64,000 nt of DNA from JACRDG01 sp963760985 (GCA_963760985.1 CAVXFM010000008.1:1-64000), one strand, 5' to 3'; positions 49,139 to 59,299 are shown, numbered from the stretch's first letter. Program-made: numbers and translations. The notes: a model not told the origin generated them from the letters alone.

Positions 49139-49750
49139 TTACGGTTCCAGGCCCCAGCAATATTTCTTGAACTGCGGACGAGGGGGAGCCTCGTCTGTGT
49201 TCGTAGTGACAAGCTTGTCGCGGGATGAGGTCGCCGCGGGGATACCCCATTTGAATTTTCGTGCACTGTCGTTGGGAGCCAGCTCTTGCGGCGTGCTATG
49301 ATTCTTTACGGGCGCGTCTACGGTGGTTACCGGGATGGTCGGCAGTTCCGCCACAATAAACTTGGCCTTGATCAGTAGCTTCCTGGCCCCAATCTCTTCC
49401 GGAAAGGGAGGAAAGGGCGCAGCATTTCGGATCGCGGCCAGAAGTGTCCGGTCCATTTCTCCGTTACCGGAGCCTCCCACCAGTTCCACGTTGCTGACAG
49501 CCCCGCTCCGGGTCACAGTGTAGTTTATGGACACGCGCCCCTTGAGCGCAGAAGAATTGTTCATCTCCACGGGCGTGGTCCATACCCGCTGGATCGCGTC
49601 CCGCGTCAACAACACGTAGTGGTTGAGGACCTTGTTCCGGGTTGATTTGTCCACGACGATCTGATCAGCGGGGTTGACGACTCGGTCAGAGGCCGACGCG
49701 GAAAAGACCAGGATCAGTGCAAGGCTTATTGCGGCAGCGAGGATTCTCAT
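49139..49750 (-). CDS. TonB C-terminal domain protein, exported
   Basis: A 203-aa protein with a signal peptide (RILAAAISLALILVFSASASD). A TonB/TolA-like C-terminal fold spans residues about 70-130: ALKGRVSINYTVTRSGAVSNVELVGGSGNGEMDRTLLAAIRNA, then PFPPFPEEI. There is no N-terminal transmembrane anchor plus proline-rich spacer as in true TonB, and the C-terminal tail of about 70 residues is unrelated. It is therefore more likely a periplasmic TonB-box protein than an energy transducer. No ExbB/ExbD genes are nearby. The second of two consecutive ATGs is used as start. Confidence 0.75.
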   Translation of the reverse strand: MRILAAAISLALILVFSASASDRVVNPADQIVVDKSTRNKVLNHYVLLTRDAIQRVWTTPVEMNNSSALKGRVSINYTVTRSGAVSNVELVGGSGNGEMDRTLLAAIRNAAPFPPFPEEIGARKLLIKAKFIVAELPTIPVTTVDAPVKNHSTPQELAPNDSARKFKWGIPAATSSRDKLVTTNTDEAPPRPQFKKYCWGLEP

Positions 49751-50217
49751 CATCTTGTTCTCCTAGTGTCTCGGTGAGGCTCTATTCCGAGAAATGCGGC
49801 AAGGCGGGCACACCGTCTTCATTCATGACTTCACCAAACGTGAACAACTTCATCTTGTTCTGCGAATAATCGCGTGTTCAGCGTGAGGTTGCCCTAGCAA
49901 TAGCTGGGCTTCACGTCAAGAAAAAAATGCGGGCGGTCGTGCGGCGGAGTGCGGAGCCGGTATCTGATCCTGAAGAACGACTCCCATTTTTGTGTATCGC
50001 CTGGTTCTAGAATTCGTCGTTCCGCATTGCCCTTGAAAATGCTATAGTGCGTGATTGTCGGCTTGAAGTGCCCGGGGTGTCCGCGTGAAACCGGCCGAAG
50101 CAACCCCTGACCGAAGCCGCAGCAATGTCCTGTCTGCAGACCGGTGCGGTCGAAGGCCGAGGTATGCAGCCCTCTTTGTCCGGTCCGGATCTGCCATGAG
50201 AATGTTGGCCCTTCCGA
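49751..50217. other. Divergent intergenic region before the ABC importer
   Basis: About 470 bp. It should hold promoters for the TonB-like gene and the importer operon; I see no riboswitch fold, repeat or RNA gene. A minus-strand open frame here (49894-50553) is mostly the shadow of the permease. Confidence 0.35.
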
Positions 50218-51019
50218 ATGCCCACGGAAAAATCGATGGAATCGAGTTCCTGTATGCATGCTGATCGGCTCAAGAAATATCTCCTGCCTTTGCTCATGTT
50301 CGTGGCCCTCGGTGGCATCTGGGAAATCGCGGCCACGTTCAGCGGCTGGAGCAGGTCCGTTTTCCCTGACCCCCGAACCGCAGCCTATGGCATGTGGCAG
50401 CTGATTTGCGACGGCACGTTGCTCAAGCACTCCGTTGCCAGCCTCTTTCGGGTGACCGTGGGGTTCTATTTGGCGGTGATGCTGGCGTTGCCTTTGGGCA
50501 TGGTGCTGGGATGGTGGAAAATGGGCCAGGTCATGTTTAATGCGCTCATTCAATTTCTGAGACCGATCTCACCGCTTGCATGGATCCCTCTCGCGATGCT
50601 TTGGTTCGGCATAGGGGACAAGCCAGCGGTCTTCCTCATATTCCTGTCCAGTTTCTTTCCGTTGCTCGTTTCTACCATCACCGCGGTGAGACGCATCAAT
50701 CCTTTGTTACTTTCAGGTGGCTGCGAACTTTGATTTCACTCCCTTCGAGACCGTGTCCAAAATCATTTTCCCCGCGATTCTCCCCAGTATGTTGCCTGCG
50801 TTGCGGATCAGTTTGGGTATCGCGTGGTTGGTGGTGGTGGCAGCAGAGATGATCGCGGTAAAATCCGGCCTCGGATACTTGATTCTTGATTCGCGGAACG
50901 CGCTGCGCATGGATTACGTCATGGACGCCATGATCGCCATTGGCCTCATCGGAATTTGTCTCGATCGAGTCATTAGCCAGTTGAACCGAATCAAATCGGT
51001 GTCGTGGGGGTTTAGGTAG
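50218..51019 (+). CDS. ABC transporter permease (nitrate/sulfonate/taurine type), frameshifted
   Basis: Inner-membrane subunit with about six helices: YLLPLLMFVALGGIWEIAATF, RVTVGFYLAVMLALPLGMVLGWW, PISPLAWIPLAMLWFG, FLIFLSSFFPLLVSTI and, after a frame break near 50712, ALRISLGIAWLVVVAAEMI. The break falls in the cytoplasmic coupling loop (INPLLL / QVAANFDFTPFETVSKIIFPAILPS), which carries the EAA-type motif. SsuC/TauC/NrtB family. The start is given as ATG 50218; internal ATGs at 50236 and 50254 are equally possible. It is followed after 1 bp by the ATPase gene. Confidence 0.82.
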
Positions 51020-51020
51020 G

Positions 51021-51822
51021 ATGGGGCATGTGCGTGTCCGCGATCTGTGCAAACGATTCTCCGGAACAGGGAGCGAACCCGCGGCGGTAAATTCCCAAGA
51101 AAATGACCACGTCGTTGACCATTCCCTTGTGCTGGATCACATCAACGTGGAATTCCAGGACGGCGAGTTGGTGTGCATTCTGGGTCCGTCAGGTTGCGGA
51201 AAAACCACCATGGTTCGCATCATTGCGGGATTTGACACCCCCACGGCCGGCGAGGTATGTATCGACGGTGAGCCTGTGAAGGGGCCCAGCTCGGATAACA
51301 TCTTCGTCTTTCAGCACAACGGTCTGCTCCCGTGGTTGACCGTGCAGGAAAATGTGCAACTCGGCCTGCGTCGGATGAAAGACAAGGACGAGATGGCGCT
51401 GCGAATCGAGGAATATATCGATATAGTCAACTTGTCAGGTTTTGAACGTCATTATCCTCATGAATTGTCCGGTGGAATGCAGCGTCGAGCGGAACTGGCG
51501 CTGCGCATTGGTGGTCAACCCCGAAGTACTGTTCATGGACGAGCCTTTTGCAGGACTCGACTTTCTCACCCGTTTGAAGCTGCGGGAAGAAATCATTAAT
51601 ATGCATGAATTCTTCCGCAAGACAGTCATCTTCATCACCCATGACATTGATGAAGCCCTGATCATGGCCGATCGTGTCGTGGTCTTCACCGAACGCCCCG
51701 CCAAGGTGGAGCTTGACTTGAGACTGGATTTTCCTCATCCCAGGGATTTCATGACCGAACCGGACCTGGAAGCGCTGAGACGACAGGTGTACACCGGACT
51801 GGGAGTGCACTATGCGCTCTAG
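51021..51822 (+). CDS. ABC transporter ATP-binding protein, frameshifted
   Basis: ATPase subunit of the same importer: Walker A GPSGCGKTT, Q-loop FVFQHNGLLPW, signature ELSGGMQRRAELA, Walker B VLFMDEPFAGLD and H-loop FITHDIDEA. A one-base shift near 51505 separates the signature from ALVVNPEVLFMDE. SsuB/TauB/NrtD family. It overlaps the binding-protein gene by 11 bp, indicating one operon with three parts. Confidence 0.85.
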
Positions 51823-52856
51823 CTCGCTTCAGAAGATCGTGAAATCCGCGGGATGGCGGGTCGCGGTCGGCGCTCTCGCGTGGTTGGTGCTCGTTTCGTG
51901 GTTGCATTTTCGTCTGAATTACGAGCACGGACACAGACGCGTGATCCGCATGGGGTACATGCCCGTGATCACGAATCTTGCGGCGCCGCTGTTGGACTAC
52001 GCATCCAAAGACGGCTCGGGCATACGATTCGAGGCGCTGAAGTTTTCGTCATTTGCAGAGATGGGCGAATCACTGCGCAACGGGCACATTCAGGCAGCAT
52101 TCATTATTGCGCCGCTTTCGATCGTGCTTCATCAGCAGGGAGCTGATGTGAAGATCATTTACATCGGCAATCGCCACGAGAGCACGCTCGTGTACCGGAA
52201 GGATCTCCAGGTGAAAACCTTTGCCGATCTTGCCGGAAAGAGCATAGCCGTGCCCATGCGTTATTCCGGGCACAACATTGCGACGCGACAACTGGCCGAG
52301 AAATTTGGCTTGACCGGCTCGGAACTGAACATCGTGGAAATGAATCCACCCGACATGGCAGCAGCCCTCGCGACGGGTTCTTTGGATGCGTATTTCGTGG
52401 GTGAGCCGTTCGCTGCCAAGACGATTTTGCCGGGTGAATCCAAGGTGCTCTATTACGTGAGGCAGATATGGCCGGGATTCATCTGCAATCTGCTGATTGT
52501 GAAACAGGAATTCATCCACAAGTATCCTGATGACGTGAAAGGCCTGGTCCAGGCCGCGGCACGGTCAGGTTTCTGGGCTCGGAACAATCCCCAAGAAGCG
52601 GCAAGAATCGCGTGAGTACTGGAATCAGCCCGTGAAATTGGTGGAGTACACGCTCGAGACGCCTCCGGATAGGATCGTGTTCGATCAGTACATCCCGAAA
52701 GTGAAGGAGATTCAGTACCTCGCGGATCAAATGGTACGGTTCCATCTGCTCAAGAAGAACGACATCAAGGGGCTGGTCGACGACCAATTCGCCAAGGAGG
52801 CTCGCGTGGATGGCGTTACCGACTTCCACAGCATTCTCAACCCGCCCGACCAGTGA
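51812..52856 (+). CDS. ABC transporter substrate-binding protein (NMT1/SsuA type), frameshifted
   Basis: Periplasmic receptor of the importer. The N-terminal hydrophobic segment (VAVGALAWLVLVSWLHF) with no clear cleavage site suggests membrane anchoring. The binding domain begins IRMGYMPVITNLAAPLLDYA, then ALKFSSFAEMGESLRNGHIQAAFI, LAGKSIAVPMRYSGHN, MAAALATGSLDAYFVGEPFA. A frame break near 52612 changes IARIA to SEYWNQPVKLVEYTL, then VFDQYIPKVKEIQYLADQM. The family transports nitrate, sulfonates, taurine or pyrimidine precursors; ligand not resolved. Confidence 0.85.
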
Positions 52857-52899
52857 CCGGGCAAGGTTCGAGACGCTGGCCGATTCTGTCCTCTCGTAA

Positions 52900-53649
52900 T
52901 CACACGACCATTTTTTCCGTTTTCAGGATTTCCCCGCGAGGGCTGATAACGACTCGGTCCATGGGGATCGTCTTGCCGGCCATTTCCATGCCGCGCTTGA
53001 CCATGAGCGGCAGGCCCGAACAGCACGGCACTTCCATGACCACCACCGTGATGTCCTTAATAGGCACGCGGGAAAAGATTTCCGCGAACTTCTCCACATA
53101 CGCCTGAGCATCGTCAAACTTCGGGCATCCCACCATCACCACCTTGCCCTGGATAAAATCGCGGTGGAAATCCGGATACGAAAAGGCAGTGCAATCCGCA
53201 GCGATCAGGAGCGAGGCATTTCTCAGGAACGGTGCGGTCGGTGGCACCAGATGTATCTGCACGGGCCAGTGGGTCAAGGCCGACGCGCTGCGCCCTGTGG
53301 GCCTTTGAGCCGGTTCACCGGACTCGGGCCGGGCAAAGGATTGGACCTGCTGGGAGGGACAACCGCACGCAAGCGTACGTTCCGCGGGTTTCTCCGCTTC
53401 TTGCGACGCGCTCAAGTGATGCTCGACTGCTTCCTCGTCAAAGTCGTCCGCTTCCTTTTCAATCACCGTGAGTGCACCGGCTGGGCACTCGCCCAGGCAC
53501 GCGCCTAGGCCGTCGCAATATTTTTCCGCGAGGAGCTTGGCCTTACCGTCCACCAGCTGGAGCGCGCCCTCAGCGCACGAAATGATGCATTGGCCGCAAC
53601 CGTCGCACAAATCTTCGTTTATCTCGATGATCTTTCGTTTGAGTTTCAT
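52900..53649 (-). CDS. Dicluster ferredoxin-type iron-sulfur protein
   Basis: A 4Fe-4S binding protein of about 249 aa. Two cluster motifs lie in the first 60 residues: CDGCGQCIISC and CDGLGACLGECP. A Cys pair (ACGCPSQQ) follows in the linker, and the C-terminal domain has AADCTAFSYPDFH, VVMVGCPKFDD and EVPCCSGL, with more conserved Cys. The start is set at the ATG of MKLKRKII, spaced eight bases from gaggag; an ATG two codons earlier is also present. It lies 15 bp downstream of the HD-domain gene and should form an operon with it. An electron-carrier role near hydroxylamine reductase is plausible. Confidence 0.83.
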   Translation of the reverse strand: MKLKRKIIEINEDLCDGCGQCIISCAEGALQLVDGKAKLLAEKYCDGLGACLGECPAGALTVIEKEADDFDEEAVEHHLSASQEAEKPAERTLACGCPSQQVQSFARPESGEPAQRPTGRSASALTHWPVQIHLVPPTAPFLRNASLLIAADCTAFSYPDFHRDFIQGKVVMVGCPKFDDAQAYVEKFAEIFSRVPIKDITVVVMEVPCCSGLPLMVKRGMEMAGKTIPMDRVVISPRGEILKTEKMVV

Positions 53650-53664
53650 GTGCATGTCTCCTCA

Positions 53665-54429
53665 TCACGATTCTTGTCGGACGACTTTCTTGCCGTTTCC
53701 GCCTGCGAGCAGCGCCTCTTGAGCGAGAGTGCGACCGTTCTGCGTAAGAAATCTGGTGTCAATGAATTCGCTCAGTGCCGCGGCATTCATTGGGTTCTTT
53801 TTCTGTTTCTCTTCCAGGTTCACAATGAGATCGGCATCGTATACGACTTTGAAATTGATGGTGTCTTCCTGCCGCGGATGATGATGATGCGCAACGATGT
53901 CGCACACCTCGTCGATGAAAGGGTCGGCCGCGTCGAGTTTCGTGAGAATCTCGCGCGCAATGGCCGGTCCTTCCTCTTCGTGACGCTCGATTTGCGGGTC
54001 CTGATACTTTCGTTCAGCCTCTTTTAGCCCGATATCATGCAGGTACGCGGCGGAAAGAGCCACGGCAGGATCACCCTGCTCGTCTTTCACGAGTCTTTCT
54101 GCGTACCGGGCCACCTTTGCCGCGTGTCCAATTCTCTTGAAATCTTGTTTGAAATACAGCTTCATTTCCACGGCCACTCGGTCTTTGAAGAGGTCTTCCT
54201 TCTGTTTGATCAGTTCGGGCGGAAGCTCGCCAAAACACTGTGAAGCAAACTTGCAGTGCGCAGCGCAGCCGAAATCCATTTTCGGGTTGAGCACAAATTG
54301 CCCGCAGTTCTTGCACCGCCGCCTCGTCTCATCCTTGAAGAATTCTACCAGCCCGCCGCAATTCGGGCATGGAGACTCAAAGATGGCGTCGAATTTCCAG
54401 TATCGTGGGTCTTGTCCAGGGCATTTCAT
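53665..54429 (-). CDS. HD-domain phosphohydrolase with N-terminal zinc-binding region
   Basis: A 254-aa protein. Residues 15-60 hold a zinc-ribbon pattern (CPNCGG, CKNCGQF) followed by CAAHCKFASQC. The HD domain spans about 90-200: GHAAKVARYAERLV, AYLHDIG (the HD pair), HEEEGPAIAREIL and IVAHHHHPRQED. Such domains are metal-dependent phosphohydrolases, often acting on nucleotides. The start is the ATG of MKCPGQDPRYWKF, preceded by aggggag. It is cotranscribed with the ferredoxin-type gene downstream and lies 3' of hcp. Confidence 0.83.
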   Translation of the reverse strand: MKCPGQDPRYWKFDAIFESPCPNCGGLVEFFKDETRRRCKNCGQFVLNPKMDFGCAAHCKFASQCFGELPPELIKQKEDLFKDRVAVEMKLYFKQDFKRIGHAAKVARYAERLVKDEQGDPAVALSAAYLHDIGLKEAERKYQDPQIERHEEEGPAIAREILTKLDAADPFIDEVCDIVAHHHHPRQEDTINFKVVYDADLIVNLEEKQKKNPMNAAALSEFIDTRFLTQNGRTLAQEALLAGGNGKKVVRQES

Positions 54430-54505
54430 GGTGTGCTCCCCTTTCTTCCGCCTTTTCTCGTGTTGGCCTTGGCCCAATGAGCATTCACACAGGTACCTTG
54501 CCAGC

Positions 54506-54566
54506 GGGAGGCCTCGTTCTTTCCGAGCGACGCAAGGCCGTCGAATCTACTCGCATGAGGCCTCCC
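54506..54566 (+). repeat. Short interspersed element family 1, core copy c
   Basis: Core cgagcgacgcaaggccgtcgaatct enclosed by perfect 10-bp inverted repeats gggaggcctc (54506-54515) and gaggcctccc (54557-54566). The stem sequence differs from copies a and b while pairing is kept. Confidence 0.55.
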
Positions 54567-54624
54567 TTTGCCAGTCCGTGTCACGCGTATGCCACGCATG
54601 CGAATCAGAGCCGGCCTGTGTGAC

Positions 54625-56265
54625 TCACCCGAGAATGGCCTTGAGATCCTCGTCAGGCGTACTAATGGGTTTGATGTCGAAGTTGTCTACCAGCACCTTC
54701 AGCACATTGGGCGTGATGAACGCAGGCAGGCTCGGGCCGAGGCGAATGCCCTTGATGCCCAGATGGAGCAGGGTCAACAAAATTGCCACCGCTTTCTGCT
54801 CGTACCAGGACAACACCATGGACAAGGGCAGATCGTTCACGCCCACGTTAAAGGCCTTGGAAAGTGCCACTGCGATCTGAATGGCCGAGTACGCGTCGTT
54901 GCATTGCCCCACATCCAGGAGTCGCGGGATGCCCCCGATGTCTCCCAGATCCTTGTCAAAGAAGCGGAACTTGCCGCACACGAGGGTCAGCACCACGCAG
55001 TCTTTGGGAACCTTTTCCACGAATTCCGTGTAGTAGTTTCGTCCGGGTTTGGCTCCGTCGCAGCCGGCCACCAGGAAGAAATGACGGATAGCGCCTGACT
55101 TCACCGCGTCGATCACCGTGCCTGCCACGGACATCACGGCATTCCTGCCGAACCCGCACGTGACCTCTTTGCCGTTACTGTCGCTCGCGAATCCCGGCAT
55201 TTCGAGGGCTTTCTGGATTACCGGAGTGAAGTCCTTTGTGGCAATGTGCGTAGCGCCAGGCCAGCCCACAAGTCCGGTGGTAAAGATATTGGGGAAGTAC
55301 GACTCCTTGGGCCGTTGGATGCAGTTGGTGGTCATGAGTATCGCACCGGGAAACTCGGCAAATTCTTTGCGCTGATTCTGCCACACGGTTCCGTAGTGGC
55401 CATAGAAGTGCGGATACTTTTTCAATTCAGGATACGCGTGGGTAGGCAGCATCTCGCCGTGGGTGTAGATATTGATGCCCTTGCCCTGAGTCTGTTTGAG
55501 GAGTTCTTCGAGATCCTTGAGATCGTGACCGGACACCAGAATGGCTTTGCCCTTTTTCGCGCCCAAGGGAACCTTGGTGGGCACCGGATGACCGTACGTG
55601 CCGGTGTTGGCCGCGTCGAGCAATTCCATGACGCGTAGATTAGTGGCGCCGCACTGAAGAACCAGGCCGACCCAATCGTTGAGTGTGAGTTTGGGATTCA
55701 ACGTGGCACTGAGTCCTTCATGAATGAATCCGTACACCGCGTCGTCTTCCTGCCCGAGAATCTGTGCGTGATCCGCGTACGCGGCCACGCCTCGGAGACC
55801 GAGGATCAGCGTGTGTTTGAGTGCGCGGATATCCGGATCTTCTCCTGACACCGCAGCAAACCCGATACCCTTGGCCTGCTGGAGAAGCCCTTCCTTGGTC
55901 GGGGCCGGCTGAAAAGTGGCAGCTGCCTCGGTGAAATCGACCTTGCCACCCGCAGCCTTCACCTTCTGTTTGAGGTTCTCTCTTAGTTCCACGCCCTTGT
56001 GGACGAGCGGCACAAAGCGATCCGGGTCAAAATCCACATTGGTGAGGGTGCTGAACAGGGCCTGCACGGTGAACACATTTGCGTCATGATCGTTGACACC
56101 CACTTTGCGGCCTTCTGTGGCGTACAACGCGAGTCCTGTCACCGTATGGGTGAGCAGATCCTGGAGCGCTGCCGCGTCCGGGGATTTGCCGCATACGCCG
56201 ACCTTGGTGCATCCCGTTCCGAAAGCCGTTTGTTCACACTGATAGCAAAACATTTCCTCGCTCAT
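54625..56265 (-). CDS. hcp: Hydroxylamine reductase (hybrid cluster protein)
   Basis: A 546-aa Hcp. The protein carries a 4Fe cluster and a hybrid Fe-S-O cluster; it reduces hydroxylamine and acts as NO reductase in nitrosative stress. N-terminal ligands: MFCYQCEQTAFGTGCTKVGVCG, the CxxC-x(n)-C-x(5-7)-C pattern of anaerobes. Hybrid-cluster ligands: His in GHDLKDLEE, Glu and Cys in LMTTNCIQRP, AGCDGAKPGRNYYTEF, and DVGQCND with a downstream Glu (WYEQKA). Full length. Start at the ATG of MSEEMFCYQ, preceded by gaggag; the open frame extends to 56331. A CRP/FNR-type site lies upstream with a divergent regulator gene. Confidence 0.95.
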   Translation of the reverse strand: MSEEMFCYQCEQTAFGTGCTKVGVCGKSPDAAALQDLLTHTVTGLALYATEGRKVGVNDHDANVFTVQALFSTLTNVDFDPDRFVPLVHKGVELRENLKQKVKAAGGKVDFTEAAATFQPAPTKEGLLQQAKGIGFAAVSGEDPDIRALKHTLILGLRGVAAYADHAQILGQEDDAVYGFIHEGLSATLNPKLTLNDWVGLVLQCGATNLRVMELLDAANTGTYGHPVPTKVPLGAKKGKAILVSGHDLKDLEELLKQTQGKGINIYTHGEMLPTHAYPELKKYPHFYGHYGTVWQNQRKEFAEFPGAILMTTNCIQRPKESYFPNIFTTGLVGWPGATHIATKDFTPVIQKALEMPGFASDSNGKEVTCGFGRNAVMSVAGTVIDAVKSGAIRHFFLVAGCDGAKPGRNYYTEFVEKVPKDCVVLTLVCGKFRFFDKDLGDIGGIPRLLDVGQCNDAYSAIQIAVALSKAFNVGVNDLPLSMVLSWYEQKAVAILLTLLHLGIKGIRLGPSLPAFITPNVLKVLVDNFDIKPISTPDEDLKAILG

Positions 56266-56344
56266 GCTCGTCTCCTCTCTATTTCTGGCTGCGTGTTTTC
56301 CGTGAAGGAGTTCCTGCTCCCCTTCCCCCATCGTCCATGTCTAT

Positions 56345-56385
56345 AGATTAAGCATTATCCGGAAACAGACCTTGACCTAAGTCAA
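56345..56385 (-). promoter_or_regulatory. hcp promoter with HcpR/FNR-type palindrome
   Basis: TTGAC-ctaa-GTCAA at 56372-56385 is a perfect CRP/FNR-family palindrome. On the minus strand TAATCT (56345-56350) is a plausible -10 box, placing the site centre about 41 bp before the start of transcription, the class II activator position. It lies between hcp and the divergent regulator gene, so HcpR-like control is the simplest reading. Confidence 0.65.
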
Positions 56386-56603
56386 TAACCTCATTATTTT
56401 TTGTTTTTCTTCTTCTCGCGGACCGGTGGTGAAGTCGCTGAAGGCTTCGGCAGAGAAGCGCGTGGGGTTCTTTGCGGCAGAACAGAAGGGACCTGTCATG
56501 GATGTGCATCTTTGCCGGCAAACCCTTGACGCGCACGCGTGTTGCCCCTGGACGGACAACATGGCGAAAAGGTACCGGGCCCCGGGATTTTCCCGGAACA
56601 TGC

Positions 56604-57355
56604 ATGGTTTCTGAAGGACAAAAACTCGCCGGAAAGTTGCGAGCACACCCTTCTTCTCAGGAGCAGCACACAGTGACCACTGCCACCCGCATTGCGCGTA
56701 TTCCGCTTTTTGAAGGCTTGCCAGAGGATCAGCTCCAGGACTTGGCGTCTATTGCGATTGAAAAGTCGATGGATCGGGGACAGACGATTTTTTCCGAGGG
56801 TGACCAGGGAATCGGATTCTATGTCGTCGAAGCCGGTCGGATCAAGATCTTCAAGCTTTCGCCTGAAGGAAAGGAACAGATCCTTCACCTGTTCGGTCCG
56901 GGTGAGCCGTTTGGCGAGGTGCCGGTCTTTGAGGGTCGCAACTTCCCCGCACACGCGGTGACTCTTGAGCACAGCCGATTCCTGTTTTTTCCACGAAGCA
57001 CGTTATCCATCTTATCAAGCAGAACCCTTCGCTCGCCCTGAACATGCTTGCCGTCCTCTCCAGGAGGTTGCGCAGGTTCGCCGCGCTGGTGGATGATCTT
57101 GCGCTCAAAGAGGTGCCTGGAAGGCTCGCAGCGCACCTGCTGATCCTCAGCGGGAGGCAGCAGGGAAATGACAACCTGGAACTCGAAATCCCCAAGACGC
57201 TCCTGGCTGCAATGCTGGGAACCATCCCCGAAACCCTGTCGCGCATCCTCACGAAGATGGTCAAGCAAGGGCTCATCCAGTCGGATGGACCGCGCATCCG
57301 CATCCTCGACCGAGAGACACTCCAGGATTTGGCTGACGGCACCAAGCGCCTGTGA
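56604..57355 (+). CDS. CRP/FNR-family regulator, HcpR-like, frameshifted
   Basis: Cyclic-nucleotide-binding-like sensor domain: IPLFEGLPEDQLQDLASIA, GIGFYVVEAGRIKIFKLSPEGKEQILHLFGPGEPFGEVPVFEG, then the dimerisation helix. A frame break near 57000 moves FPR-STLS to KHVIHLIKQNPSLALNML, then LSRRLRRFAALVDDL. The DNA-binding helix-turn-helix is EIPKTLLAAMLGTIPETLSRILTKM. No FNR-type N-terminal Cys cluster is visible, so it is not an oxygen-sensing FNR. The divergent partner is hcp. The start at 56604 is tentative; the open frame runs back to 56472. Confidence 0.83.
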
Positions 57356-57518
57356 CGCGAGGCAGGCAGCGCCAGACAGATTCAACCCTGCGTTGATGCG
57401 ATTGAAGGCTCTATGGTGGTCCGTGAGTCCGAAGATTCGCAGGTTCGGTCACGCCTTCCTTCGCTGAGACGGACGCGGTATAACCTGTACAGACTTATGG
57501 GAGAGGAGACAGTAGCCC

Positions 57519-58290
57519 GTGATCTGTGCAGAAAGGCTCTGCGATCTTTACGCCACGTACAATCGTCGTGAATTCGTTCACCCCGATCCCTTGGAGGTGC
57601 TGTACCAGTACCGAGGATCTCTCGGATCGCGAAATCGTCGCGCTCGTGGCATCCGCCCTTGCGTACGGCGGAGTTCGACAGATACTGAAAAGCGTGAATT
57701 CCGTGCTTGAACGCATGGATTCCCCATGCCGTTTCCTGCGACGTGCGACCCGTCAATCTTTGACTGAAAGGTTCAGAGACTTTAAACATCGTTTCACCAC
57801 CGGCGAAGAACTCGCGGTGATGCTGTATGGCGTGAAACGCGTCATCGAACAGCACGGATCGCTGCAGGCGTGCTTTTCCAAAGGATTGGCCGAAGACGAT
57901 GACACAATTCTCTCCGCGCTGGCCGCGTTTGTGACCGAGCTGTCAGCCGTGTTTGAAGGCAGGCCGCGAAGCCTCCTTCCCTCACCGGTTGCCGGAAGCG
58001 CATGTAAAAGGCTGAATCTGTTTCTGCGTTGGATGGTGAGACAGGACGAGGTGGATCCCGGAGGGTGGGACACCATTCCCAGGTCAAAGCTCATCGTCCC
58101 GGTAGACATTCACATGCACCGAATCAGTCTCAAGCTGGGGCTCACTGCACGGAAACAGGCGAATCTCCGCACCGCGTGCGAGATAACCTCCGCGTTCAAG
58201 GCATTTGACCCGGAAGATCCTGTGCGATACGACTTTTGCTTGACGAGATTCGGTATCCGTGACGACTTGGACCCGGCAGACGTCTTCTGA
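57519..58290 (+). CDS. TIGR02757 family protein, frameshifted near the start
   Basis: Member of the TIGR02757/DUF2400 family, uncharacterised but conserved in Desulfobacterota and Bacteroidetes. From GTG 57519: AERLCDLYATYNRREFVHPDPLEVLYQY, then a one-base shift near 57617 to DLSDREIVALVASALAYGGVRQILKS. Downstream hallmarks: AFVTELSAVFEG, CKRLNLFLRWMVRQDEVDPGGW, KLIVPVDIHMHRISLKLGLT and YDFCLTRFGIRDD. The HhH-like fold suggests nucleic-acid binding. The usual length is about 255 aa, matching the joined product. Confidence 0.8.
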
Positions 58291-58332
58291 CAAGCACTCC
58301 CACGCTCACGATTGCGCAAAGGAAGCTGCGCC

Positions 58333-58824
58333 TCACGGGGCCTGAACCCCCAGCTTGACCCGCTGCCCGGTCTGCACGCCGAACCTCTTGCAAAAACCTG
58401 CCTTCAGCTCAAGACAATACCGGCACGGAAACATGGACGGAAAGATCTGCCCCGTATTCACCGGAATATCTTCGTACACGAGTTTTATTTCTCCTGCCTG
58501 GTCTATCCACACCGCGTCAATGGGGAATTTCATGCCTTGCATGTGGATCGCGTATTTTCCTTCAATGCGGAAATCAAGGAGCATGCCCGTATCGTCGGAA
58601 ATCGTATCCCAGCCGAGCAGCCCTTCCTGTCTCGTGGAATCAGTGTCGGCAACCCTGGCCTGGATCGTTTTTCTCCCGATGAGGATCGGAATGGTTCGTA
58701 GCGCACTCTCGGGTCCCGAGACTGAGGCTCCTCCGGCATGCTGGGGACTCACAAAGACAGCCGCGGCCACAAGACCTATGAGAGCCAGCAACATACGTGA
58801 CACGGAGGACAGTCCTCCATTCAT
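58333..58824 (-). CDS. DUF192 family protein, exported
   Basis: A 163-aa protein. Signal peptide RMLLALIGLVAAAVFV, then the DUF192 core: RVADTDSTRQEGLLGWDTI, GMLLDFRIEGKYAIHMQGMKFPIDAVWID, KLVYEDIPVNTGQIFPS, and a C-terminal YCLELKAGFCKRFGVQTGQRVKL. Predicted periplasmic. The start is set by an excellent Shine-Dalgarno (aaggaggtg) six bases before the ATG of MNGGLSSVSRM; the frame is open to 59004. Function unknown. Confidence 0.87.
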   Translation of the reverse strand: MNGGLSSVSRMLLALIGLVAAAVFVSPQHAGGASVSGPESALRTIPILIGRKTIQARVADTDSTRQEGLLGWDTISDDTGMLLDFRIEGKYAIHMQGMKFPIDAVWIDQAGEIKLVYEDIPVNTGQIFPSMFPCRYCLELKAGFCKRFGVQTGQRVKLGVQAP

Positions 58825-59004
58825 CAACACACCTCCTTGCGAACCTGGCACGCAGCGAGCGATCTTGGCCGCGAGGCCCGGTCGCTGATCGCGCGTCCTA
58901 TGCTCATGTGGGAACCTGTACACAGAAAGAAGGTCCAGAGCTTTTCGCGGGATAGCCACATGGAGCACCGAGCACGAGGACAGGACCGCTTTGAGCGCGG
59001 ACAC

Positions 59005-59299
59005 ATTGGCCGTTCGGGATTATGTGGGCCAGGCTTTCCGCCTGGCGCGAGCGACGCTTCATACGTGATGAACAATAATAAGCCAGATTTCTCGCAATTC
59101 TGTACGCCTCTGCGAAGAAGTGCTCAGTTTCTCCCGGACGTGGCCCGGAGTCAAGCAATCTTCGTCCTGCTTCCTTCACACCATCGACAGCTCACGATTC
59201 TGGCCTTTTCCCCCCACAAGTTGACACCCTCCTGACGCGAAGATATGATTCCACAACTTCTTTGGGTCAAGGCTACCTGGCGACACTATCGGAGACATC
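59005..59299. other. Divergent intergenic region
   Basis: About 300 bp between the DUF192 and helicase genes. No gene or repeat recognised; promoters for both must lie in or near it. Confidence 0.3.

Noticed and set aside
48651..49301. Plus-strand frame spanning the PadR 3' end
   Set aside because: Covers the end of padR out of frame and the antisense of the TonB-like gene; no homology seen.
49894..50553. Minus-strand 219-codon frame
   Set aside because: It overlaps the permease in antisense and lacks a Shine-Dalgarno and any recognisable motif.
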